Position numbers and translations under genes: made by a program. The notes beneath the pieces are model-generated. The model made no database searches. It was not told where the DNA came from and was given only the letters and a program-made list of their open reading frames with translations. From positions 1 through 33,165 of the forward strand of contig CAMLGC010000027.1 of assembly GCA_946479505.1 (NCBI GenBank): 33,165 nucleotides of DNA, in the 5' to 3' direction. Shown here in pieces: positions 1-7,345 of this stretch. This stretch comes from an uncultured Sphingomonadaceae bacterium (lineage in GTDB: Bacteria > Pseudomonadota > Alphaproteobacteria > Sphingomonadales > Sphingomonadaceae). Each line of letters begins with the position of its first letter. Within the stretch, counting starts at the first letter, position 1.

Positions 1-490
1 CATTCGGCACACGCACGCCCGAGGTGGTGCCGTTCCAGGTAAAGATGACGTCGGCTTCGGACCGAACCTGCGTCAGATCGACGATCTCGCCATAGGGTGC
101 CTTGAGCACCTCGGGCTCTATCTTCAGCTGCTTGACTGCGTCGGTCACCCAGCCCTCGCCGAAGCTCTCCCACGCGAGCACCTGCACCGGCTTCGGCCCC
201 AGCAGCGACCACATCGCCATCTCGACCGCGCCGGTATCCGACGCCGGCACGATGCCGATCCGGTGCGTGTCCGGCACCTGGAGCACCTCCCGCGTCAGGT
301 CGATCGCGCGGGCAAGGCGCGCCTTGCCGAGCTTCGAGCGGTGCGAGCGCCCGAGCACGTCGGTGGCGAGTTTGGAAACGTCCCAGCCCGGCGGCTTGGC
401 GCAGGGGCCCGAGGAAAAGAACGGGCGGGCAGGCTTGGTGGCGGGTTTTGCGGACGCACGGGTGGCGTCGGTAACATTGGTGTCAGTCAT
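1..490 (-). CDS. serC: Phosphoserine aminotransferase, 5' part (C-terminus beyond window)
   Basis: This is the N-terminal 163 residues of a PLP-dependent phosphoserine transaminase, which converts 3-phosphohydroxypyruvate to phosphoserine in serine biosynthesis. The reading frame starts at the ATG complementary to 488-490 and runs off the left edge. After a lysine- and alanine-rich leader of about 22 residues it reads [14 protein letters not shown], the typical alphaproteobacterial SerC N-terminus, then LGRSHRS and [20 protein letters not shown], which match the substrate and PLP-phosphate binding region of class V aminotransferases. A GGAGAG ribosome site lies just upstream of the ATG. The PLP lysine lies outside the window. 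The gene is divergent from the TonB receptor. I infer the function from family motifs and am confident of it. Confidence 0.93.
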   Translation of the reverse strand, partial: MTDTNVTDATRASAKPATKPARPFFSSGPCAKPPGWDVSKLATDVLGRSHRSKLGKARLARAIDLTREVLQVPDTHRIGIVPASDTGAVEMAMWSLLGPKPVQVLAWESFGEGWVTDAVKQLKIEPEVLKAPYGEIVDLTQVRSEADVIFTWNGTTSGVRVPN

Positions 491-549
491 GTCAGACTCT
501 CCTTGCAGAGAGCACGCGCGGCGTTGGGACCGCGTGGCCCGCCGGCGGC

Positions 550-575
550 CCTATAGATGTGCGTGGCGGAGTCAA
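550..575 (-). promoter_or_regulatory. Candidate serC promoter (TTGACT / TATAGG)
   Basis: Read on the minus strand, CTTGACTC (the -35 TTGACT at 575-570) is followed 14 nt later by TATAGG (555-550), which then runs into GGCCGCC. Both boxes resemble alphaproteobacterial housekeeping promoters and sit about 60-85 nt upstream of the serC ATG. The 14-nt spacer is shorter than the usual 16-18, so one of the two boxes may not be the functional one. No riboswitch structure was recognised in the leader. Confidence 0.3.
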
Positions 576-646
576 GCGCGGCGCCGATGCGCGGCACAAA
601 TGCAACAGCCGCACGGAAAGCGCGCGGGCCTCTTGCGCGGTCGGCG

Positions 647-681
647 TGGAAACGGTTACAGAGCCGATGGAACCGGTTACA
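647..681. promoter_or_regulatory. Tandem LacI-type operators upstream of the TonB receptor
   Basis: There are two imperfect palindromes, TGGAAACGGTTACA at 647-660 and TGGAACCGGTTACA at 668-681. They match the perfect palindrome found upstream of the glucanase operon (8867-8880) at 12/14 and 13/14 positions. Their centres are 21 bp apart, two helical turns, so two repressor dimers would sit on the same DNA face. The central CG in an A/T-flanked palindrome is typical of LacI-family operators. They lie about 215-245 bp upstream of the receptor ATG and about 160 bp upstream of serC, and the receptor is the likely target. No LacI-family regulator gene is present in the window. The rest of the 491-893 intergenic region shows only the weak serC promoter candidate and no gene. 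Confidence 0.7.
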
Positions 682-893
682 GGCCGCAAGAGCCTTGGAT
701 CGGAGCGAAGGATGCGAACCGGCTCAGCGCACATGACATTCTTATCGTCCACCCGCGGCGCGGAAAGGCGTGCGCCAAGAACAAGCATCCAAGCCGCCTC
801 ACGGACGTTTCCGGCAATGCGGCGCATCGCCGGCGGATCAACCAGACGAACGTACCGACGCCTCGAGAAGGTCGGAACGGGGGAGAACATGCA

Positions 894-3800
894 ATGATTT
901 CTAACACCACCTCTTCGCGCAGCCGCCGGTTGCGCCTCGCCGCCGCGCTGCTGTTCGGCACCGCATCGGGCGCGCTGCTCGCCACCCCCGCCGCGGCGCA
1001 GGTTTCGACCGCGTCGCTGCGCGGCACGATCACCGAGAACGGCCAGCCCGTCGCCACCCAGGTCACCGCCGTCGAGGTCGCGACCGGCTATCGCCGCACC
1101 TCGCCGGTAAGCGCTGCGGGCGACTATAATTTCCCGTCGCTGCGCCCGGGCGACTATCGCCTCGAAGTAACGACCCCGTCGGGCGTTCGCCGAACCGATG
1201 TGTTCACGCTCCAGGTCGCGCAGACCGCCGAGCTCAACTTCGACCTCGCCGAAACGGCAGCGCCGACCGCGGCCAACGCGCCGCCCACCGAGACCGGAAC
1301 CGAGATCACGGGCGCGCCCGCGGACATCGTGGTTACCGCAAACAAGCTCCAGACGCTCGAGGGCGGCGAGATCGGCGTCGTCATCTCGCAGCGGATGATC
1401 GAGCAGTTGCCCCAGAACAACCGCAACTTCCTCGCCTTCGCCGATCTCGCGCCCGGCGTGCAGTTCGTCACCGGCAGCAACGGCAATTCGCGCATCCAGG
1501 GCGGCGCGCAGGACAGCCGCACCGTCAACGTCTATATCGATGGCGTCGGCCAGAAGGACTATGTCCTCAAGAACGGCATCACCGGCCAGGATTCGACGCA
1601 GGGCAACCCGTTCCCGCAGCTCGCGGTCGGCGAGTACCGGGTCATCAGCTCGAACTACAAGGCCGAGTTCGACCAGGTGAGCTCGGTCGCGATCACCGCG
1701 GTCACCAAATCGGGCACCAACCAGTTCCACGGCGAAGGCTTCATCGACTTCACCAACCAGGACCTGCGCGAGAAGACCCCCGACGAGCTGTTCAACAACC
1801 GCGAGAAGGTGAAGACGCAGGACCTGCAGTTCGGCGGTGCGCTGGGCGGCCCGATCATCAAGGACGTCGCGCACTTCTTCGTGACGTACGAAGGCAAGCG
1901 CCAGCAGGTTCCGGTCGAGATCACGCCGGGCGGCAATCTGCCGGTGAGCTTCTTCCCGAGCGAATATCAGGGCATTTTCGGGACGACCAACCGCGACTTC
2001 AACGAAGACCTCTATTTCGGCAAGATCGACGTCGTGCCGACGACCGAGGACCTGATCGAATTTTCGGTCAAGTATCGCAACGAGACGGGCGAGAACCTCA
2101 ACAGCGGCAGCACCGCCGAGGAATCGCGCAGCCTCGTCGATACCGAGGAGTGGCGCGGACTCGCGCGCTGGCAGCACAGCGCGGACACCTGGATCAACGA
2201 CCTCAAGCTCGCCTATGAGGACGTCCATTGGGCGCCGCAGCCTGCCTTGTTCGCGCCCGGCAGCATCTTCAATTTCAACGGCGACGATCCGAGGAACCCG
2301 GGCGAAAACCTGAACACCGGCCTTTTCCGCATCGGCGGCAGCGCCAATTTCCAGGACAAGGGCCAGAAGGGCTGGACCGTTTCGGACGACTTCACCTACA
2401 CGGGCCTCGCCGGCCATACGATCAAGGCCGGCGTCAAGGCGAAGTGGGTCAAGCTCAAGGCCGCGACGCTCAACAACTTCAACCCGCAATATACCTACAA
2501 CGCGGCGTTCACCCCGAACGGCGGTACCTTCAACGACGAAATCCCGTACCGCGTTCAGTTTGCGGCGGGCACCGGCAGCGGCGAGCCCACCGTCACATCG
2601 GACAATTTCCAGTTCGGCGCATATATCCAGGACGATTGGGAGGTCACCGATCGGCTGACGCTCAACCTGGGCGTGCGCTGGGATTACGAGGAGACGCCGT
2701 CCTATCTCGACTTCGTGACGCCGCAGGATGCGGTGGACGCGCTCACCAATTGGCCGAACATCCAGAACACCGATTACGATATCCGCGACTATATCTCGAC
2801 CGGCAACAATCGGCATCCGTTCACGGGCGCGATCCAGCCGCGGCTGGGCTTCACCTACGAGCTCGACGATCAGGGCCGGTTCGCGGTGTTCGGCGGCTAT
2901 GGCCGCTCGTACGATCGTAACCAGTTCGATTTCATCCAGCAGGAGATCAGCACCGGATCGTTCTCGACGCGAACGTTCAACTTCATCACGGGCGATCCCG
3001 CCAACACCTGCGATCCTAGCGCGACCTGCGTTGCGTTCGATCCGATCTACCTGACCGAGGAGGGCCGCCAGCAGCTCCTCGCAGGCGCAGGCCCGTCGGG
3101 TGCTCGCGAGCTGCACCTCATCAACAACGATCTCAAGCTGCCCTATTCGGATCAGTTCAGCCTAGGCGTGCGCGGCCGGTTCGGCCTGTTCGAGCCCGAG
3201 ATCGGCTATAGCCACATCGCGAGCCATGACGGGTTTGCGTTTCTGCTCGGCAACCGCGACGCCGACGGCAACTTCTTCATCCTCAACCCGGATACGGGCA
3301 TTCCAGGATCGCCGTTCGGCTTCCCGCCGCCGGGATTCGGCTCGTTGCTGCTCGGCACCAACGGGCTCGAGACCAAGGCGGACTCGGCCTATTTCAAGCT
3401 GACCAAGCAATATACCCACGAATCGCCGTGGAGCCTGACGGCGACGTACACGTACACCGAGGCGCTGGAGAACCGGGCGTTCGGCGAGACCTTCTCGTTC
3501 GATTTCCCGACCACCGAAGCATATCCGTTCATGCGGTCGCTTGGGGTGCGCAAGCATCGCTTCGTCGCGGCGGGCAGCGTCGATCTGCCGCTCGACTTCG
3601 CGCTGTCGGGCAAGTTCACGCTCGCCTCGCCGCCCTATGTCGCCGCGTTCGTTCGCACCGGCTTCCCCGATCCGTCGGTCGGCGCGGTGTCGCGCGAGGC
3701 GGATGGCAACGGCGATCGCTGGGGCCTGCGCCAGCTCGATCTGGCGGTGACCAAATACGTCCCGATCGGCTTCCCCACCGACGAGACGCAGATCCGGTTC

Positions 3801-3950
3801 CGCGTCGACGTGCTCAACGTCTTCAACGATCGCAACTACGTGAACTTCGTCGGCAATCCGAACGACGAGAATTATCTCGAACGGACGGGGTTCAATATCG
3901 GCGGCAACCCGCCGCGCACGATCAAGCTGACCGCCGGATTCAGCTTCTAA
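894..3950 (+). CDS. TonB-dependent outer-membrane receptor with N-terminal carboxypeptidase-regulatory-like domain
   Basis: This 1018-residue outer-membrane active transporter is powered by TonB-ExbBD. The ATG at 894 was chosen because a GGGGGAGA ribosome site precedes it and a Sec signal peptide follows (arginine-rich start, hydrophobic stretch, cleavage near ATPAAA-Q at residues 35/36); the frame stays open upstream but that extension looks non-coding. Residues 40-120 form a beta-sandwich carboxypeptidase-regulatory-like domain (SLRGTITENGQP, GDYNFPSLRPGDYRL). A TonB box DIVVTAN lies at 144-150, followed by the plug (NNRNFLAFADLAPGVQF, YIDGVGQKDYVL) and a barrel ending in an aromatic residue (AGFSF). 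This architecture is common among receptors that import oligosaccharides or peptides. The LacI-type boxes upstream are shared with the convergent glucanase operon and suggest a glucan oligosaccharide substrate, which is an inference. Confidence 0.93.
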   Translation: MISNTTSSRSRRLRLAAALLFGTASGALLATPAAAQVSTASLRGTITENGQPVATQVTAVEVATGYRRTSPVSAAGDYNFPSLRPGDYRLEVTTPSGVRRTDVFTLQVAQTAELNFDLAETAAPTAANAPPTETGTEITGAPADIVVTANKLQTLEGGEIGVVISQRMIEQLPQNNRNFLAFADLAPGVQFVTGSNGNSRIQGGAQDSRTVNVYIDGVGQKDYVLKNGITGQDSTQGNPFPQLAVGEYRVISSNYKAEFDQVSSVAITAVTKSGTNQFHGEGFIDFTNQDLREKTPDELFNNREKVKTQDLQFGGALGGPIIKDVAHFFVTYEGKRQQVPVEITPGGNLPVSFFPSEYQGIFGTTNRDFNEDLYFGKIDVVPTTEDLIEFSVKYRNETGENLNSGSTAEESRSLVDTEEWRGLARWQHSADTWINDLKLAYEDVHWAPQPALFAPGSIFNFNGDDPRNPGENLNTGLFRIGGSANFQDKGQKGWTVSDDFTYTGLAGHTIKAGVKAKWVKLKAATLNNFNPQYTYNAAFTPNGGTFNDEIPYRVQFAAGTGSGEPTVTSDNFQFGAYIQDDWEVTDRLTLNLGVRWDYEETPSYLDFVTPQDAVDALTNWPNIQNTDYDIRDYISTGNNRHPFTGAIQPRLGFTYELDDQGRFAVFGGYGRSYDRNQFDFIQQEISTGSFSTRTFNFITGDPANTCDPSATCVAFDPIYLTEEGRQQLLAGAGPSGARELHLINNDLKLPYSDQFSLGVRGRFGLFEPEIGYSHIASHDGFAFLLGNRDADGNFFILNPDTGIPGSPFGFPPPGFGSLLLGTNGLETKADSAYFKLTKQYTHESPWSLTATYTYTEALENRAFGETFSFDFPTTEAYPFMRSLGVRKHRFVAAGSVDLPLDFALSGKFTLASPPYVAAFVRTGFPDPSVGAVSREADGNGDRWGLRQLDLAVTKYVPIGFPTDETQIRFRVDVLNVFNDRNYVNFVGNPNDENYLERTGFNIGGNPPRTIKLTAGFSF

Positions 3951-3981
3951 GAGTCAGGAGGCCCTTCCCCTCCTCACCTCG

Positions 3982-4017
3982 ATGGCGCGTTCCCTTTCGG
4001 GAGCGCGCCATTTTTTT
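3982..4017 (+). terminator. Rho-independent terminator of the TonB receptor gene
   Basis: A 13-bp stem with a single G-T wobble (ATGGCGCG and TCCC arms) closes on a TTTC loop and is followed by seven T residues, beginning 31 nt after the receptor stop codon. This is a textbook intrinsic terminator on the plus strand. It has no T tract on the minus strand, so it would not end the convergent operon. Confidence 0.92.
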
Positions 4018-4047
4018 GGGTGCGAAAGGCGAACCCATCCGTTTCGG

Positions 4048-4140
4048 CATTTCCGCGAAAACAGGAACCATCTCCCACCGCCGCGCATGAGCAAAGCGAA
4101 GGAGCTGGGTCCCCGCTTCGCGGGGATGACGATTTCGCGG
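4048..4140. repeat. REP-like intergenic palindromic element
   Basis: The sequence contains TTTCCGCGAAAACAGGAACC, then CTGGGTCCCCGC-TTC-GCGGGGATGACG, a 6-bp hairpin at 4111-4125 flanked by CTGGGT and ATGACG, then TTTCGCGGG. A CCCCGC hairpin with an ATGACG flank is the typical look of a small dispersed repeat found between genes in sphingomonads and relatives, in my recollection. Only one copy is visible here, so the repeat status rests on recognition and not on a second copy. Confidence 0.5.
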
Positions 4141-4148
4141 GATTGGAC

Positions 4149-4185
4149 TTGCGGCTGCGGATTCCTGCTTTCGCAGCTACCGCAA
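4149..4185 (-). terminator. Stem-loop after the glucanase operon
   Basis: Arms TTGCGG + CTGCG pair with CGCAG + CCGCAA, with a 3-nt bulge and a 12-nt loop, 11 nt beyond the last stop codon of the minus-strand operon. There is no T tract, so it is either a rho-independent terminator of the U-poor kind or a 3' mRNA-stabilising structure. Confidence 0.4.
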
Positions 4186-4196
4186 AGCGCGAATTT

Positions 4197-5045
4197 TTAC
4201 GGCACCGTCGAAAACACCAAGGTCGCCATCACGGGGAAGTGGTCCGAGGGATAGTGGCTGCCGCGATGCGTGGTGATCGTCTGCTCACCCAGAGCATCGA
4301 AGCCCCGGGACAGGATCCAGTCGATCCGCCCCTCGGGCGTGCCGGTGAAATTGTGGAAGGTCTCGGCCGGGCCCTTGGGGTCGGCCACCGCCTCGCGCGC
4401 ATCGGTGAGCATGGTCGTCAGGATATGGTGCGTCTCGCTGTCGGGCGAGGTGTTGAAGTCACCCGTCAGCACGAAGGGGACGCCGGGCGGCAGCGCCTTG
4501 ATCCGTGACAGGATGAGCTCGGCGCCCTTGGTGCGCGCATCTTCGTCCTCGGCCTTGTAGGGGAGATGCGTGTTGTACATGTAGAAGCGCTTGCCATCGG
4601 CCTTGCGTTCGAACAGCCCCCAGGTGACCATCCGCGGATAGGGGTGCCCCCAGGTGTTGCTGCCCGGCACACCCGGCGTGTCCGATAGCCAGAAATTGCC
4701 GAGGTCGAGCAGCTTCAACCGGTCGCGCCGATAGAAGATGCCCATATGCTCATCGTCGTGCCCGCCGCGGCGATCGGTGCCGAACCAATTGTATTTGGGC
4801 AGGTGGGCAATGATGTAATCGCCCTGCTCCTGGTGAAGCTCCTGCGTGCCGAACACGTCGGGATGCGCCTCTCGAATCGTCTCGACGAAAAGGTCGCGGC
4901 GGTGCGGCCAATCGTTCGCGCCGTCATCGGCGGGGAGGCGCACGTTGAAGGTCATCACCCTGAGCGGATCGGCCTTGTCGGCGGCGTGCGCAGGCCAGGC
5001 GAGCGCGAGCAGCGCGACCGAAGCGGCGAGACGAAGGCGGAACAT
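4197..5045 (-). CDS. Secreted endonuclease/exonuclease/phosphatase-fold protein
   Basis: This 282-residue protein has a Sec signal peptide (MFRLRLAASVALLALAWPAHA, cleaved before ADKADPL) and an EEP-fold hydrolase domain. Fold motifs visible in order are VMTFNVRLPADD, the metal-ligand glutamate in FGTQELHQEQ, the aspartate/asparagine of LTGDFNTSPDS, RIDWIL, and the terminal histidine motif SDHFPVMA. The family includes nucleases, phosphodiesterases and phosphatases, and the exact substrate cannot be read from sequence. The ATG at 5045 has CAGGAGAA as its ribosome site and gives a clean signal peptide, and it lies 14 nt after the GH3 gene. It is the last gene of the GH144-GH3 operon. Location there suggests removal of a phosphate-containing or similar substituent from a glycan, or simply periplasmic phosphate scavenging; both are speculation. 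Confidence 0.88.
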   Translation of the reverse strand: MFRLRLAASVALLALAWPAHAADKADPLRVMTFNVRLPADDGANDWPHRRDLFVETIREAHPDVFGTQELHQEQGDYIIAHLPKYNWFGTDRRGGHDDEHMGIFYRRDRLKLLDLGNFWLSDTPGVPGSNTWGHPYPRMVTWGLFERKADGKRFYMYNTHLPYKAEDEDARTKGAELILSRIKALPPGVPFVLTGDFNTSPDSETHHILTTMLTDAREAVADPKGPAETFHNFTGTPEGRIDWILSRGFDALGEQTITTHRGSHYPSDHFPVMATLVFSTVP

Positions 5046-5059
5046 CGGCTTCTCCTGTT

Positions 5060-7345
5060 TCAGGCGCGGGTCAGCGTGACGCGTGCAGGCTCGCCCGCCT
5101 CGGCCGAAGGGGCGATCCAGACGTCGAATAGACCCGGCTCGGCGGTCCATTGCCCTTCGGGGCCGACGAACATCAAATCCGACCGCGTCAGCGTGAAGGT
5201 CACCGTGCGGCGCTCGCCGGGCTTGAGCGCGATTTTTCGGAAGCCTTTCAACTCACGCACCGGCCGGGTGATGCTCGCCGTGCGGTCGTGAATGTAGAGC
5301 TGGACGACCTCCTCGGCCGCGCGCGTGCCGGTGTTCGCGATCGTGGCGCTGACGGAGAGCTTGCCGTCCCACCCGAGCGTCCCCGAACCCGCGTCGACGA
5401 CTCCATAGGCGATCGTCGAATAGGTGAGCCCGTGCCCGAACGGATAGAGCGACGTGTTGAGGATGCCGCGAAAATGGGTCTTGTACGCTTCCGGAGGTTT
5501 GCCGGGCGGGTTGGGGCGGCCGCTGGGCTTATGCGCGTAATAATAGGGCTCCTGCCCCGAAAGCTGCGGGAAGCTGACCGGCAGCCGCGCCGAGGGCGCG
5601 AAGCCGCCGAACAACACGTCGGCGGTTGCGGGGCCGCTTTCGCTGCCGAGGAACCAGCTCACGACGATCGCCGGCGCATCCTTGACGGCGCCTTCGAGCG
5701 CGAGCGCACGGCCGTTCTTGAGCAGCACCACGACGGGCGTGCCGGTGGCCGCAACCGCTTCGGCGAGCGCCTGCTGCGGTTCGGGGATCGTCACCGACGC
5801 GCGCGACTGCGCCTCGCCCGACATGTTGGTGCTCTCGCCGATCGCGAGAACGACCACGTCCGCTGCCTTCGCCGCCGCGACCGCCGCCTCGATCCCGCCC
5901 GACACCGGCTCGTCCACGCCCGAGCCCTGCGTCACGCTGAGCGACGCGCCCTTGCCCATCGCCGCGCGCATGCCGGTTTCGAGATCGACTGCCTGCTTGT
6001 CGTCGCCATAGACGTTCCAAGGGCCGACCAGGTCGTGCTGGCCGCTCGCGAACGGTCCGATCAGCGCGATCCGCTTGCCGCTCTTGGACAGCGGCAGCAG
6101 GTCGCCTTCGTTCTTGAGGAGCACGATCGCGTGCCGTGCGGCCTCGCGCGACAGCGCGAGATGCTCGGGCGTGCGCACGCGGGCCTGCTCGCGGCCGGGC
6201 TGGATGCGCAGGTACGGATTGTCGAACAGCCCGAGCTTGGCCTTGAGCTCGAGCACGCGCCGCACCGCCTCGTCGAGCCGCGCCATCGGCACCTCGCCCG
6301 ACGCGACCAGATCGGGCAGATGGTCCATATAGTAATGCGACTGCATGCTCATATCGACGCCCGCGAGGAAGGCCTTCCTGGCCGCGTCGCGCGGGTCACT
6401 GGCGTAGCCCGCCGCGATCAGCTCCATGTCGCCGGTATAATCGGAGACGACCACACCGCCGAAGTTCCAGCTCTTGCGCAGCACCTCGGTCAAGAGCCAG
6501 TGGTTGGCATGCGCGGGCACGCCGTTGATCTCGTTGAACGAGGCCATCACCGTCGGGCACCCCGCATCGAGCGCGGCGCGGAAGGGCGGGAAATAGACCT
6601 GCTTCAGCCGCCGAACGGAAATGTTGACCGCATTGTAGTCGAGCCCGCTTTCGGCCGCGCCATAAGCGGCGAAATGCTTGGCGCAGGCCGCGACGGTGTC
6701 GTCCTGCGCGAGGCCCATACCCTGGAATCCCTTGACGCGCGCGGCGGCGAACAGGCTGCCGAGATAGGGGTCCTCGCCCGCGCCTTCGACGCCGCGGCCC
6801 CAGCGCGCGTCGCGCGCGATGTCCACCATCGGCGCGAACGTCCAGTCGATTCCCGCCGCCGACGCCTCGACCGCCGCGACGCGCGACGTGCGCGTGGCCA
6901 GATCGGGCTCGAAGCTCGCCGCCTCGCCCAGCGGCACGGGGAAGACGGTACGGTGGCCGTGGATGATGTCGGCGGCGACGATCACGGGGATCTTGAGCCG
7001 CGACTGCATCGCCGCGTCCTGGAGGCGGCGCGCATAGTCGGCGCCGCGGCCGTTGAACACGCCGGTCAGCCTTCCCGCGCGCGCCTCGGCGATCTGCTGC
7101 TCGATATTGGGCGTGGTCGTCACCGGGTTGAGCGCGCTCGCCGCCGCGCCGCCCAGGGCGGCCGCCATCAGCGTAAGCTGCCCGGCCTTCTCCTCGACCG
7201 TCATCCTGCCGATCAGGTCGTCGATGAACGCCGGCGTCGCGCGCGTCGCGCCGAGCCCGCGCGCCACCGCGGGGGTCTTCGCCAGCAGGACGAGGCCGAG
7301 CGCCCCCGTGATCGCGCCGCGGCGCGTGGTGGTCAGCTTGGTCAT
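5060..7345 (-). CDS. bglX: Glycoside hydrolase family 3 beta-glucosidase, exported
   Basis: This is a 761-residue exo-acting beta-glucosidase. It starts at the ATG overlapping the stop of the upstream glucanase gene (ATGA, 4 nt), and a GGGACA ribosome site precedes it. The N-terminus TTTRRGAITGALGLVLLA resembles a twin-arginine signal, so the enzyme is probably periplasmic. The GH3 N-domain runs from about 40 to 370 and contains FAPMVDIARDARWGRG, GEDPYLG (190-196), KHFAAYG (223-229) and the nucleophile aspartate in VVVSDYTGD (D302). The GH3 C-domain (GPFASGQHDLVGPW, IGESTNMSGEAQSRA) and the C-terminal fibronectin-III-like domain (VQLYIHDRTASITRPVRELKGF) follow. It has the length and domain order of BglX. 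In this operon it probably releases glucose from oligosaccharides made by the GH144 enzyme. The linkage preference cannot be determined from sequence. Confidence 0.93.
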   Translation of the reverse strand: MTKLTTTRRGAITGALGLVLLAKTPAVARGLGATRATPAFIDDLIGRMTVEEKAGQLTLMAAALGGAAASALNPVTTTPNIEQQIAEARAGRLTGVFNGRGADYARRLQDAAMQSRLKIPVIVAADIIHGHRTVFPVPLGEAASFEPDLATRTSRVAAVEASAAGIDWTFAPMVDIARDARWGRGVEGAGEDPYLGSLFAAARVKGFQGMGLAQDDTVAACAKHFAAYGAAESGLDYNAVNISVRRLKQVYFPPFRAALDAGCPTVMASFNEINGVPAHANHWLLTEVLRKSWNFGGVVVSDYTGDMELIAAGYASDPRDAARKAFLAGVDMSMQSHYYMDHLPDLVASGEVPMARLDEAVRRVLELKAKLGLFDNPYLRIQPGREQARVRTPEHLALSREAARHAIVLLKNEGDLLPLSKSGKRIALIGPFASGQHDLVGPWNVYGDDKQAVDLETGMRAAMGKGASLSVTQGSGVDEPVSGGIEAAVAAAKAADVVVLAIGESTNMSGEAQSRASVTIPEPQQALAEAVAATGTPVVVLLKNGRALALEGAVKDAPAIVVSWFLGSESGPATADVLFGGFAPSARLPVSFPQLSGQEPYYYAHKPSGRPNPPGKPPEAYKTHFRGILNTSLYPFGHGLTYSTIAYGVVDAGSGTLGWDGKLSVSATIANTGTRAAEEVVQLYIHDRTASITRPVRELKGFRKIALKPGERRTVTFTLTRSDLMFVGPEGQWTAEPGLFDVWIAPSAEAGEPARVTLTRA

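Noticed and set aside
491..640. A structured RNA element in the serC leader
   Set aside because: GC-rich complementary stretches exist but I could not recognise a specific conserved motif; a covariance-model search would decide.
102..893. In-frame upstream extension of the receptor gene by 264 codons
   Set aside because: The extension runs antisense through serC and across both operators and is basic, random-looking sequence. The start at 894 has a ribosome site and signal peptide.
492..3116. Long open frame of 874 codons opposite the TonB receptor gene
   Set aside because: It is the antisense of a clearly recognisable receptor, and its translation is low-complexity R/A/E/V-rich with no domain, as expected in high-GC DNA.
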